NCBI GenBank assembly: GCA_937923355.1 | Contig: CALAIO010000064.1 | Location: 1 to 15,039, forward strand | DNA from: an uncultured Rhizobiaceae group bacterium | GTDB lineage: Bacteria > Pseudomonadota > Alphaproteobacteria > Rhizobiales > Rhizobiaceae | DNA: 15,039 nt | Reading direction: 5' to 3' | Part shown: positions 7,569 to 14,273 of the stretch, piece by piece | How the letters are laid out: every line of letters starts with the position of its first letter | Numbering within the stretch: position 1 is the first letter of the stretch | Program-made: the position numbers and the translations under genes | Notes under the pieces: model-generated | What the model was told of the DNA's origin: nothing | Databases searched by the model: none | Seen by the model: the letters and a program-made list of their open reading frames with translations, nothing else

Positions 7569-8683
7569 GCCGTAAACCCAAAGCTATTAGGCTTGCAAAA
7601 CCAGATGAAGTTGATGCTGAAACAGATTTAAATAAGCATGCCACAGCATTAAAGGAAAAAGCTTCTCGCCGAAGGTCAACAAAGGCAAAGCAACCGCCAA
7701 AGAAGAAAACTGCTGATCGAAGCCCAAAAGTCTTGCCTGCGCCAAAACTGGACGAGGCGAACTATGACCCATTTGATCAAGAACCTTTTGTCAAAGATAG
7801 TGAACAGCCAGTTGTGCGTACGCATCTTCCGGATGTCACAAAGGGTTTCAAATGGGGCAAGGTTCTTCTGACGGTTTTTGGTCTGTTACTTTCTGCTGGG
7901 TTTTCCCTTTGGGTTATTGACCTGATTGAAGAATTGTTTGCTAGAAATACAATTTTAGGTTGGGTTTCGCTTGGTCTGGTAGGATTATTCGTCATTGCAC
8001 TACTGGTGCTTTTATTACGTGAATTTTTATCTATTAGAAAATTGAAAAAACTTGGTGATTTGCGACAGGACGGAGAGCAAGTCCTGCTTTCAAATGCCAA
8101 GGCGCAACCCGTTATCAATAGGTTGCATGCGCTTTATGCACCCCGTGCTGACATGCAATGGTATCTTGAACAACTGGATGCCAATCGTGATGAAATCATG
8201 GATGAGCCAGATAAAATTTTGATTGCAGAAAAAACCTTGCTTGCGCCATTGGATGCAGAAGCAAAGCAAATAATTGCCAGTGCCGCAAAACGTATTTCCG
8301 TAATTACTGCACTTAATCCATCTGCTGTACTTGATGTGCTTTTCGTGGGGTATCAGGTCTTGCAGATGTTGCGAAAATTAATGGCACTTTATGGGGGCAG
8401 GCCTGCATTTTTCGCTGCGATGAAACTGGTGCGCATGGTTGCAACACATCTTGCCGTAACAGGGGGGCTGGCTATTTCAGATACCATTCTTCAACAAGTT
8501 CTTGGCAAAGGCCTTGCGGGAACCTTGTCGCGCAAATTGGGTGAGGGAACTGTAAACGGTATTATGGCAACACGCATTGGTATTGCAGCTATAGATTTGT
8601 GCAGGCCACTGCCGTTTAATGCGTGCGAGCGGCCTGGGCTGAAAAGTTTTATTTCAGAACTGGTCGGCGGAAAACTCGGTTAA
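7565..8683 (+). CDS. ycjF: YcjF/TIGR01620-family membrane protein (DUF697)
   Basis: This 372-residue protein has a hydrophilic, Lys/Arg-rich N-terminal tail (residues 1-95). Two membrane segments follow, at ~99-120 (VLLTVFGLLLSAGFSLWVI) and ~131-151 (LGWVSLGLVGLFVIALLVLLL). The rest is the DUF697-type domain, ~220-360, with the hydrophobic SAVLDVLFVGYQVLQMLRKL and the C-terminal RIGIAAIDLCRPLPF that are typical of the family. The start codon overlaps the ycjX stop by 4 bases, so the two are translationally coupled and probably work together at the inner membrane. A role in envelope homeostasis is inferred from the E. coli context only. It converges on rcdA with 17 bases between stops, and no terminator hairpin is visible there. 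Confidence 0.92.
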   Translation: MSRKPKAIRLAKPDEVDAETDLNKHATALKEKASRRRSTKAKQPPKKKTADRSPKVLPAPKLDEANYDPFDQEPFVKDSEQPVVRTHLPDVTKGFKWGKVLLTVFGLLLSAGFSLWVIDLIEELFARNTILGWVSLGLVGLFVIALLVLLLREFLSIRKLKKLGDLRQDGEQVLLSNAKAQPVINRLHALYAPRADMQWYLEQLDANRDEIMDEPDKILIAEKTLLAPLDAEAKQIIASAAKRISVITALNPSAVLDVLFVGYQVLQMLRKLMALYGGRPAFFAAMKLVRMVATHLAVTGGLAISDTILQQVLGKGLAGTLSRKLGEGTVNGIMATRIGIAAIDLCRPLPFNACERPGLKSFISELVGGKLG

Positions 8684-8700
8684 GAGACTTGTGCCAGATC

Positions 8701-9210
8701 TTATTGCTTGGTCGCACCAAAGGCTGTTGAGAGCAGATCAATTTGCTGGCTTACTGCGTTGGTGTGCTGAACTTCCTGTGTTTGTGCAGTGTGACCATAA
8801 AGTTCTGCATCCAGAGTGATGACGCGATTTTGCAGGGCAAGGGAGCGTGTTACAAGCTCGATAAATTCGACCGGAAGATCATGCCATGCAGGATTGTCTG
8901 AACTATCGTTTGTTTCTTCAAGTCTGATTTTCTTTTTCTCTTCCAGAATTTGCTCTCTGGACATTTCACCTTCATTGACGGCGCGTTGTAGCAAGAGCCA
9001 TGAAGCAAGTTGCATCAAACGGGTTGTGAGACGCATGGATTCTGAACCGTATAACATGGCAGAAGCGCGCGGCAGACCTTTGGCATTATCGCGGCCTTGG
9101 CCATCCAAATAAGCGGCACTTTCCTCAACCAAAGACATTCCGTCTTGAAATAATTTCTTGAATTTGTCCGAATGAGCGAACTTTTCGGCTAGATTTACAG
9201 TATTCGACAC
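8701..9210 (-). CDS. rcdA: RcdA-like protein (DUF1465), ClpXP adaptor for CtrA turnover
   Basis: This 169-residue soluble, mostly helical protein matches the DUF1465 family. Recognisable stretches are DGMSLVEESAAYLDGQGR, SESMRLTTRLMQLASWLLLQRAVNEGEMS and LPVEFIELVTRSLALQNRVITLDAELYG. In Caulobacter crescentus RcdA is an adaptor that, with CpdR and PopA, delivers the master regulator CtrA to the ClpXP protease at the cell pole. In other alphaproteobacteria the function is assumed from homology. The C-terminal ~25 residues look disordered, as in the family. The start is GTG at 9210, preceded on the minus strand by CAGGGG with about 7 bases of spacing. A near-match to a CtrA box (TTAA-N7-TTTA, 9235-9249) lies just upstream. 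Confidence 0.85.
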   Translation of the reverse strand: MSNTVNLAEKFAHSDKFKKLFQDGMSLVEESAAYLDGQGRDNAKGLPRASAMLYGSESMRLTTRLMQLASWLLLQRAVNEGEMSREQILEEKKKIRLEETNDSSDNPAWHDLPVEFIELVTRSLALQNRVITLDAELYGHTAQTQEVQHTNAVSQQIDLLSTAFGATKQ

Positions 9211-9352
9211 GCAACAACCCCTGCTGTATTTTACTAAAATTTAACTTAATCCATAAAGGTTTTGCCGTAAAGCGGGCCATTTCGAACTAGGTTAATATCA
9301 ACAGGGAGCAATAAACATGCCAGTTTAACGCAGAAAAACCTTGATTTTTGGC

Positions 9353-9381
9353 AAAAAAAAGAGCCGTAAAAAAACGGCTCT
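9353..9381 (-). terminator. Rho-independent terminator on the minus strand
   Basis: Arms AGAGCCGT (9360-9367) and ACGGCTCT (9374-9381) enclose a 6-A loop. The plus strand has an A-run at 9353-9360 before the hairpin, which reads as a T-run after it on the minus strand. It ends transcripts coming from the DUF1192 gene or from a possible sRNA, and separates them from rcdA. Confidence 0.85.
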
Positions 9382-9448
9382 GAAAAGTTAACAGGGAGGC
9401 ATCAGATTAGATTAATAAATCCTATCTGAGCACCAGAAAAACTCTGGT
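9353..9448 (-). ncRNA. Candidate small RNA with anti-Shine-Dalgarno stretch
   Basis: Read on the minus strand, this stretch has a hairpin (ACCAGA/TCTGGT, 9448-9432), then a bulged stem (CAGATTAG 9403-9410 with CTATCTG 9422-9428). An unpaired CCTCCC (9399-9394) follows, then the terminator. Hairpins, an exposed pyrimidine anti-SD motif and a terminator are the usual design of base-pairing sRNAs in Rhizobiales. No known family was recognised by eye. It may instead be just the 3' UTR of the DUF1192 gene. Confidence 0.3.
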
Positions 9449-9471
9449 AAGATATTAATGCCTTATAAAGC

Positions 9472-9486
9472 TTAACATCGGGTTAA
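9472..9486. promoter_or_regulatory. Perfect CtrA-type box (TTAA-N7-TTAA)
   Basis: TTAA at 9472-9475 and TTAA at 9483-9486 are separated by exactly 7 bases, the CtrA consensus of alphaproteobacteria. A third TTAA follows 6 bases later (9493-9496). It lies 24 bases past the DUF1192 stop codon and 262 bases upstream of rcdA. On the minus strand it precedes a weak -10-like TATCTT (9454-9449). Binding is inferred from the motif alone. Confidence 0.5.
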
Positions 9487-9509
9487 CAGAGCTTAATGCT
9501 TTGTAATTA

Positions 9510-9698
9510 TTATATTTTAAAGAATTTTGCTGCTGCTGCTATATGTTCGTTCTTTTCAATCTTGATTTGTTTTAACCGTTTTATTTCTGCTTCCAGCGCT
9601 TCAATTGTTTCGCCCACTTCCTCAATTGAAAGGTCTGATAAATCTTGTCCGATTGCATATTGCGCTATTCGCTTTGCTTTTTTTTCATCCTCATCCAT
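9510..9698 (-). CDS. DUF1192 family small protein
   Basis: This roughly 62-residue protein starts MDEDEKKAKRIAQYAIGQDL and continues with SDLSIEEVGETIEALEAEIKRLKQIK. The layout (charged N-terminus, IGQDLSxLSxEEL core, coiled-coil helix, Ala-rich C-terminus) is that of DUF1192, a short protein of unknown function confined to alphaproteobacteria. The frame also has an in-frame TTG at 9728 that would add ten residues (LQSKSRKCAK). The ATG at 9698 is preferred because the family begins shortly before the GQDL motif, though the TTG is directly preceded by a G-run. It lies between the cell-cycle genes rcdA and trcR, as in related genomes from memory. The minus-strand terminator 129 bases downstream would end its transcript. 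Confidence 0.8.
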   Translation of the reverse strand: MDEDEKKAKRIAQYAIGQDLSDLSIEEVGETIEALEAEIKRLKQIKIEKNEHIAAAAKFFKI

Positions 9699-9850
9699 TT
9701 TGGCACACTTTCTCGATTTCGATTGCAACCCCCGTGTGAAAAGAGTATAAGCGATTAACTTTCATGACAACCTAATCATTCTTCCCGAAAGGGAGCCACC
9801 CAAAACCCGGGCAGGCAAACAGGAAAAATGTATCTTGAGGAGATTTTAAA

Positions 9851-10546
9851 ATGGCTACACCCCTAATGCCGAAAGCGACTGCTGTATGGCTTGTTGATAA
9901 TACATCTTTGACCTTTGACCAGATTGCTACATTCTGTGCGCTTCACCCGCTTGAGGTAAAGGCGATTGCAGACGGCGAAAGCGCGCAGGGGATTAAGGGC
10001 ATGGATCCGATTTCTGCAGGGCAGTTAAGCCGTGATGAATTGGAAGCTGCTCAAAAAGACCCGAACCACAAATTAAAGGTTGCGGTCTCCAAAGTGATTG
10101 TGCCGCCGCTAAAGAAAAAAGGCCCACGCTACACACCGTTGTCAAAGCGTCAGGATCGTCCAAATGCCATTCTTTGGCTTGTGCGTAGCCACCCGGAACT
10201 AAAAGACGCGCAGATCATTCGTCTTGTGGGCACAACGAAAACCACGATTGAAGCCATTAAAGAGCGCACGCATTGGAATTCTGCAAACTTGCAACCGATG
10301 GATCCGGTAACGCTTGGTCTATGTACGCAAATCGCACTGGATGCAGAAGTAACCAAAGCAGCAAAATGGGCACCAGCAAAACCTGAGCCAGTTGAAGGTG
10401 AAGGCGCGGATACAATCCAGCCAGCAGAAGAAACACAAAACTATACGCTCGACACAACACGTCCGAAACCTGTCGAAGAAGAAACCATCAGCGCAGACGA
10501 TGTGTTTGCAAACTTTCAAAAGAAAAGTGATGGCGACGAAGGTTAA
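9851..10546 (+). CDS. trcR: Cell-cycle transcriptional regulator TrcR (DUF1013)
   Basis: This 231-residue protein belongs to DUF1013, an alphaproteobacterial family now named TrcR. Two helix-turn-helix-like segments repeat: residues ~9-45 (TAVWLVDNTSLTFDQIATFCALHPLEVKAI) and ~105-140 (NAILWLVRSHPELKDAQIIRLVGTTKTTIEAI). Each begins with a W-L-V helix and ends in a recognition-like helix. The last ~55 residues are acidic, Pro/Glu/Thr-rich and probably disordered. DNA or RNA-polymerase contact by the HTH repeats is the family expectation. GAGGAG at 9837-9842, 8 bases before the ATG, is a strong ribosome binding site. It is divergent from the DUF1192 gene and ends at a terminator. Confidence 0.9.
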   Translation: MATPLMPKATAVWLVDNTSLTFDQIATFCALHPLEVKAIADGESAQGIKGMDPISAGQLSRDELEAAQKDPNHKLKVAVSKVIVPPLKKKGPRYTPLSKRQDRPNAILWLVRSHPELKDAQIIRLVGTTKTTIEAIKERTHWNSANLQPMDPVTLGLCTQIALDAEVTKAAKWAPAKPEPVEGEGADTIQPAEETQNYTLDTTRPKPVEEETISADDVFANFQKKSDGDEG

Positions 10547-10569
10547 GGCTTTCTGTTTATAGTGATTTG

Positions 10570-10602
10570 AAAAGGGATGTACTTTTGTGCGTCCCTTTTT
10601 TT
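10570..10602 (+). terminator. Rho-independent terminator of trcR
   Basis: AAAAGGGATG (10570-10579) pairs with CGTCCCTTTT (10590-10599), including one G-U pair, with a 10-base loop. The run of seven T (10596-10602) follows the GC part of the stem. It lies 23 bases after the trcR stop. Confidence 0.88.
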
Positions 10603-10720
10603 GTGTGTGAGTATGGGGAGTGGTTTTTAAAGTAGGAGTGGCGAGTATGTGCCAGAAGCAGGCAAATATGTTAAATTACCAAAGGTCTGTTTTGGTTCAA
10701 AAAGGTCATTAATTATATCT

Positions 10721-10806
10721 AGTTTAGAATCGATTTAAACTAAACTATTTGACTCCAGTTTAAACATGAGTATTTTAGTCAAGAATAAACCTTGTCATAA
10801 TGACAA
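10721..10806. promoter_or_regulatory. Repeated AGTTTA hexamers and a TTGTCAT dyad upstream of the phosphatase gene
   Basis: AGTTTA occurs at 10721-10726 and 10757-10762. Its complement TAAACT occurs at 10736-10741 and 10741-10746, so four copies lie in 42 bases. Further on, TTGTCAT-A-ATGACAA (10792-10806) is a 7-bp-arm palindrome ending 20 bases before the start codon. Its interior CATAAT could be a -10 element, so a bound protein would block transcription. No regulator gene is adjacent. Confidence 0.35.
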
Positions 10807-10826
10807 TGGTATTTTTGGAGCTACTC

Positions 10827-11495
10827 ATGAATACAATTCGCCCTATTAATTCTTCCAATGCTTTTTCTCAATTTGCCAGAATGGCAATTATGGGAGCTGC
10901 AATTAGTATCCTTTCAACCTCAACCACAGTGGCTGAAGAAAAATTATCGGCAAGCACGATAGCCTCAATGCTTGGTAAAGGTGGTTATGTAATCTATGTG
11001 CGCCACACATCCACTGAAAAAGATTATGCAGATCAAGTAACTGCTGAGATAGGAAACTGCTCTACACAGCGAACATTGAGCGAAAAAGGCTGGAATGAAG
11101 CAGCATTGATTGGGTCTTCATTTTCAATTCTCAATATTCCTGTAGGAGCACTTTATTCAAGTGAATATTGTCGAGCTTGGAAAACGGCGCGTATTGCTTT
11201 TGGAACACCCATTAAAAAATCGGGCCTTAACTTTGAACCAGCAGAAGACTTTACCGATGAGCAAGTTGCAACCATGAGCGCAGCAGTAACGCCAATGCTA
11301 TCCACGCCTCCTGCAAACGGTTCTAATACAGTGATCGTTGGGCATGATGATCCATTCGAAGCTGCAACTGGCATCTACCCTGAACCACAAGGTGTTGTTT
11401 ATGTCGTAAAACCTGAAAGTAACGGCAAGTTTGCAATCATAGGCTCAATCACGCCAACTGAGTGGCCATCAATTCTTTCAGCAATGAGTAATTGA
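10827..11495 (+). CDS. Exported histidine-phosphatase-fold protein
   Basis: This 222-residue protein has an N-terminal signal sequence (hydrophobic core ARMAIMGAAISIL, likely cleavage after STTVA near residue 36), so it should be periplasmic. The histidine-phosphatase (phosphoglycerate mutase-like) core follows. It has RHT at 59-61 (in place of the common RHG), with His60 the expected phospho-acceptor. Arg82 lies before the LSEKGWNEA helix, SSEYCRAWKTA is at 111-121, and the second catalytic His173 is in VIVGHDDP. The substrate is unknown. The start chosen is ATG 10827 with GGAG at 10817-10820. An in-frame ATG at 10800 has no ribosome binding site and lies inside a palindrome. The next gene begins 28 bases after the stop. 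Confidence 0.85.
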   Translation: MNTIRPINSSNAFSQFARMAIMGAAISILSTSTTVAEEKLSASTIASMLGKGGYVIYVRHTSTEKDYADQVTAEIGNCSTQRTLSEKGWNEAALIGSSFSILNIPVGALYSSEYCRAWKTARIAFGTPIKKSGLNFEPAEDFTDEQVATMSAAVTPMLSTPPANGSNTVIVGHDDPFEAATGIYPEPQGVVYVVKPESNGKFAIIGSITPTEWPSILSAMSN

Positions 11496-11523
11496 TCACA
11501 ACCATTTAATATTGGAGGCAAAC

Positions 11524-12012
11524 ATGGCTTTCCCGACAGAAGATTATCTAAAGCAACCTTGCGAGTATCTTGTTCTTGAAGGATATAGATTATGGAGTAA
11601 GGGCATCATAAAAAGAGACATCTCTTGCTTAAATGATACCTGGAACATGTTTGCTTCCCAACTTGGCTCACGAAGTGGCAGGCTTGCGCTTGATGCTCTC
11701 TCTAGTTTTATAAAGACACTGGGTCTTTGTTCTACTTACCCATTACAAAGCGGCCCTACTGGTTGTGATTTCGTATGTCGACATGAAGTTCTAATACTGG
11801 GATTGCTTGCAGGTATTCAGCACGATGATGAAACAACGGTTGTGCTTTGTTTAAGTGAGTTAACTTGCACAAATCGTAGTGCAGAAGTTTTGACGGCTGC
11901 AGAGATATTGGCCGTAACTTTGCGAAGTTTGGAAAAACCGCTAAGGCCGATACCAATAAAAGCTCTCAGAGCAATTTTAACGGATGGTGTATCAACTCAA
12001 ACGCTTCAATAA
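11524..12012 (+). CDS. Cysteine-rich protein of unknown function
   Basis: This 162-residue soluble protein was not matched to a named family. It has no signal peptide or membrane segment and is predicted mostly helical. Seven cysteines (13, 35, 69, 81, 85, 109, 115) include a CxxxC in GCDFVCRHEVL and a later CLSELTC. A metal or Fe-S site is possible but unproven. Other notable stretches are CEYLVLEGYRLWSKGI near the N-terminus and GSRSGRLALDALSSFIKTLG in the middle. GGAGG at 11514-11518, 5 bases before ATG 11524, fixes the start better than the in-frame TTG at 11512. It is probably co-transcribed with the upstream periplasmic phosphatase gene, though the two act in different compartments. No clear terminator follows. 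Confidence 0.75.
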   Translation: MAFPTEDYLKQPCEYLVLEGYRLWSKGIIKRDISCLNDTWNMFASQLGSRSGRLALDALSSFIKTLGLCSTYPLQSGPTGCDFVCRHEVLILGLLAGIQHDDETTVVLCLSELTCTNRSAEVLTAAEILAVTLRSLEKPLRPIPIKALRAILTDGVSTQTLQ

Positions 12013-12212
12013 TTCGAAGTGATTTATAGATGCTAACCGTCAATTTCTTCTGGTGAGTATTAGTTTATGAATTTTAGGCCTTGCTGCCCTGAACTATATG
12101 TGTATACGTTATGTAATAACATTACGTTTTGACTTTAAATAAACGCCTTCTTTTATCAAACGCAGTTGCGATAAACGCTATTGGCAAACTTAAAACTTAA
12201 ATAGGAAATACA

Positions 12213-13334
12213 ATGACTCATAATCGAATTTTGAGAACAGCATTGCTATGTGCTGGTCTAACTATACCTACAACTTTTGCATTTGCTGCTGATTTGAATG
12301 ATGCAGAAGTTCAAAAGACTCAAACTTACCCTTACATAGAAGGAGAACTGATTTGGGAACTTCAAGGTGATTTTACAACAGACTCCGATGACCGCGATGC
12401 CGAACTCAATGATATATTCGGATATCTTGAGGTCGCTGCATCAATTTATCTGAGTGATAAATTTCAAATAAATTTTGCTTTGATAGGCGAACCTGTACTT
12501 GATCCAGATCCGCGTGAAGATCGGTTCTTTGAAGACCATGGTCTATATCTCGAAGTTCTAAATGCGCAGTATAATTTTTCTGAAAATACGAACATCATTG
12601 CAGGTAAGTTCGGGCCAGGGTTTGGTACAGCATGGGATGTAACACCCGGGATTTATGGTGTAGATTTTGCTGAGGATTATGAACTGGCTGAATTCATAGG
12701 TGTTGGATTAAACCACACATTTGATGGCGGTAGTTTTGGCGAAGTAACCCTTGGCGCAAATATCTTTTTTGCGGATACGACCTTCTTGTCAGACTCAATC
12801 ATCACAAGCCGGGGACAAACTGATGTCTTGGATGGCGGTGCTGGCAATACAGAAGAGTTGGATAACTTCTCAATTACCTTAGATGGTGCGGAACTGCCAA
12901 CAATGCAAGGTTTCTCCTGGCATCTTGGTTATCGTCATCTATCTGCAGGTCTTGGCGATATAGATGATGAGCAAGGCTTTGTTGCGGGCTTCATTCAGGA
13001 GACTGACTTTGGCGATGAAAAATCTGCTGTGTTCAATTTAGAAGTTGCAACCTTTGAAAATTTCGGTGGCAGTGCAGATGATGTAAATTATCTAACAGCT
13101 GGTTTAACCTTGGCAGACGGCCCTTGGCATTTGGATCTTGCAGGAACGCTCCGTGATGTCGATGTTAATGGGGGGCCTGATAGTGATGACGTATTATTCC
13201 AAGCGTCAATTGGCTATACTGACCAACATGATATCGATTGGAATGTCGGCTATAAATATGCCGAAGAAGGTGGCGTAAAAAGCGATACATTCGGAATCTT
13301 CATTACGAAAGCGGTAGATTTTTCTACTAATTAA
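12213..13334 (+). CDS. Predicted outer-membrane beta-barrel (porin-like) protein
   Basis: This 373-residue protein has a Sec signal peptide (RILRTALLCAGLTIPTTFAFA, cleavage after residue 25). The mature part is made of alternating polar/hydrophobic strands rich in Gly, Asp and aromatic residues, such as GYLEVAASIYLSDKFQINFAL, NIIAGKFGPGFGTAWDVTPG and WHLGYRHLSAGLGDID. The final strand SDTFGIFITKAVDF is followed by STN, not a terminal aromatic residue. It is strongly acidic. The pattern fits an outer-membrane barrel of the porin type, possibly near the LbtU siderophore-porin or phosphate-porin-like groups, but no family can be fixed by eye. AGGAA at 12203-12207 supports the ATG. It stands as a single gene; the 200 bases before it hold a minor dyad (GTAAT-AAC-ATTAC near 12112-12124) and nothing else clear. 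Confidence 0.7.
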   Translation: MTHNRILRTALLCAGLTIPTTFAFAADLNDAEVQKTQTYPYIEGELIWELQGDFTTDSDDRDAELNDIFGYLEVAASIYLSDKFQINFALIGEPVLDPDPREDRFFEDHGLYLEVLNAQYNFSENTNIIAGKFGPGFGTAWDVTPGIYGVDFAEDYELAEFIGVGLNHTFDGGSFGEVTLGANIFFADTTFLSDSIITSRGQTDVLDGGAGNTEELDNFSITLDGAELPTMQGFSWHLGYRHLSAGLGDIDDEQGFVAGFIQETDFGDEKSAVFNLEVATFENFGGSADDVNYLTAGLTLADGPWHLDLAGTLRDVDVNGGPDSDDVLFQASIGYTDQHDIDWNVGYKYAEEGGVKSDTFGIFITKAVDFSTN

Positions 13335-13344
13335 GTCACCAAAC

Positions 13345-13375
13345 AATGGCAGCTTTGTTTTACTAAGCTGCCATT
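13345..13375. terminator. Hairpin between converging genes, possible terminator
   Basis: AATGGCAGCTT (13345-13355) and AAGCTGCCATT (13365-13375) form a perfect 11-bp stem with a 9-base loop, 10 bases after the porin-like stop. Neither side has a proper T-tract (ATTATCC on plus, GTTTGG on minus). It is a good stem but only a presumptive terminator. Confidence 0.55.
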
Positions 13376-13482
13376 ATCCAAGGTGAGAATGTAAGGTCCA
13401 CCTCGGATCACAATCTGCCCTTCAGAACTATCTAGACCTCTCCATTTCCCAAAGACTGTCACCATAACCAAACCATTAAACC

Positions 13483-14268
13483 CTAATCATCCAGTGGCAC
13501 AGTATAGTTAAGCCCTAGTCTCCCACCATCCGCATAGATTGTTTGGCCTGTTACATAACTTGCATCATCAGATGCGAGGAATGCAGCTATGCCCGCGATT
13601 TCTGAGGGGTCGCCAATTCTTCGCATCGGAGTTCTGGATAATACTTTTGCCTGGGCTTCGGGGTCGTTGGCGACGCTTTCCAGCATTTTGGTCATGATTG
13701 AGCCCGGGCCAATGGCGTTTACCCTAATGCCGTGTTTGGCAAGTGACAGAGATGCCACTTTGGTTAGCTGGCTCACGCCACCCTTGGAAATTGAATAGGG
13801 GACCTGATTGGCAATCGCGAAAACTGCATTTACCGATGACATGTTAATAATGCTGCCTGGTTCTCCGCCAGCTTCTACATGTTCCACCATATGTTTGGCT
13901 GCTGCTTGCGAACAAAGGAATGAGCCTTTGAGATTAACGGACATGACGTTGTCAAATTCCTCTTCCGTGATCTCAAGAAAATCGCCGCCAGATACGATGC
14001 CAGCGTTGTTGACCAGAACATCGATGCGGCCATATTCGTCAATTGCGCCTGCAATCAGATTATGCACATCGAGGCGCTCGGCCACATTACAATGGACATA
14101 GGAAACCGTGCCGATTTTGCGCAAGGCTTTTTCTGCTTTTTGGCCAGCCTTGTCGTCAATATCAGCGATGATGACCTTGGCTTTGTCACGCATAAACCTT
14201 TCGGCAATTGCATATCCTATGCCTTGTGAACCACCTGTGATGATTGCAACCTTGTTTTCCAGTGTCAT
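13483..14268 (-). CDS. Short-chain dehydrogenase/reductase (SDR), classical type
   Basis: This 261-residue NAD(P)-dependent oxidoreductase has all classical SDR motifs: TGGSQGIG at 11-18, NNAG at 87-90, Asn112 in VNLKGS, Ser145, Tyr158 and Lys162 (YSISK), and IGPGSIMT after the active site. Asp36 at the end of the second strand suggests NAD(H) over NADP(H). YADGG near the C-terminus is the usual closing motif. It starts 5 bases after the stop of the acyl-CoA synthetase gene, so the two form an operon. The substrate is not predictable; a hydroxyacid or hydroxyacyl compound would suit the neighbour, but that is inference. Confidence 0.92.
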   Translation of the reverse strand: MTLENKVAIITGGSQGIGYAIAERFMRDKAKVIIADIDDKAGQKAEKALRKIGTVSYVHCNVAERLDVHNLIAGAIDEYGRIDVLVNNAGIVSGGDFLEITEEEFDNVMSVNLKGSFLCSQAAAKHMVEHVEAGGEPGSIINMSSVNAVFAIANQVPYSISKGGVSQLTKVASLSLAKHGIRVNAIGPGSIMTKMLESVANDPEAQAKVLSRTPMRRIGDPSEIAGIAAFLASDDASYVTGQTIYADGGRLGLNYTVPLDD

Positions 14269-14273
14269 GCGAT

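Noticed and set aside
10800..10826. Upstream ATG at 10800 as the start of the phosphatase gene
   Set aside because: It has no Shine-Dalgarno sequence, lies inside a palindrome and would push the signal peptide inward. ATG 10827 has GGAG at correct spacing.
12002..12023. Short stem CGCTTC/GAAGTG at the end of the cysteine-rich gene as a terminator
   Set aside because: It is only 6 bp with one G-U pair, overlaps the stop codon and has no T-tract.
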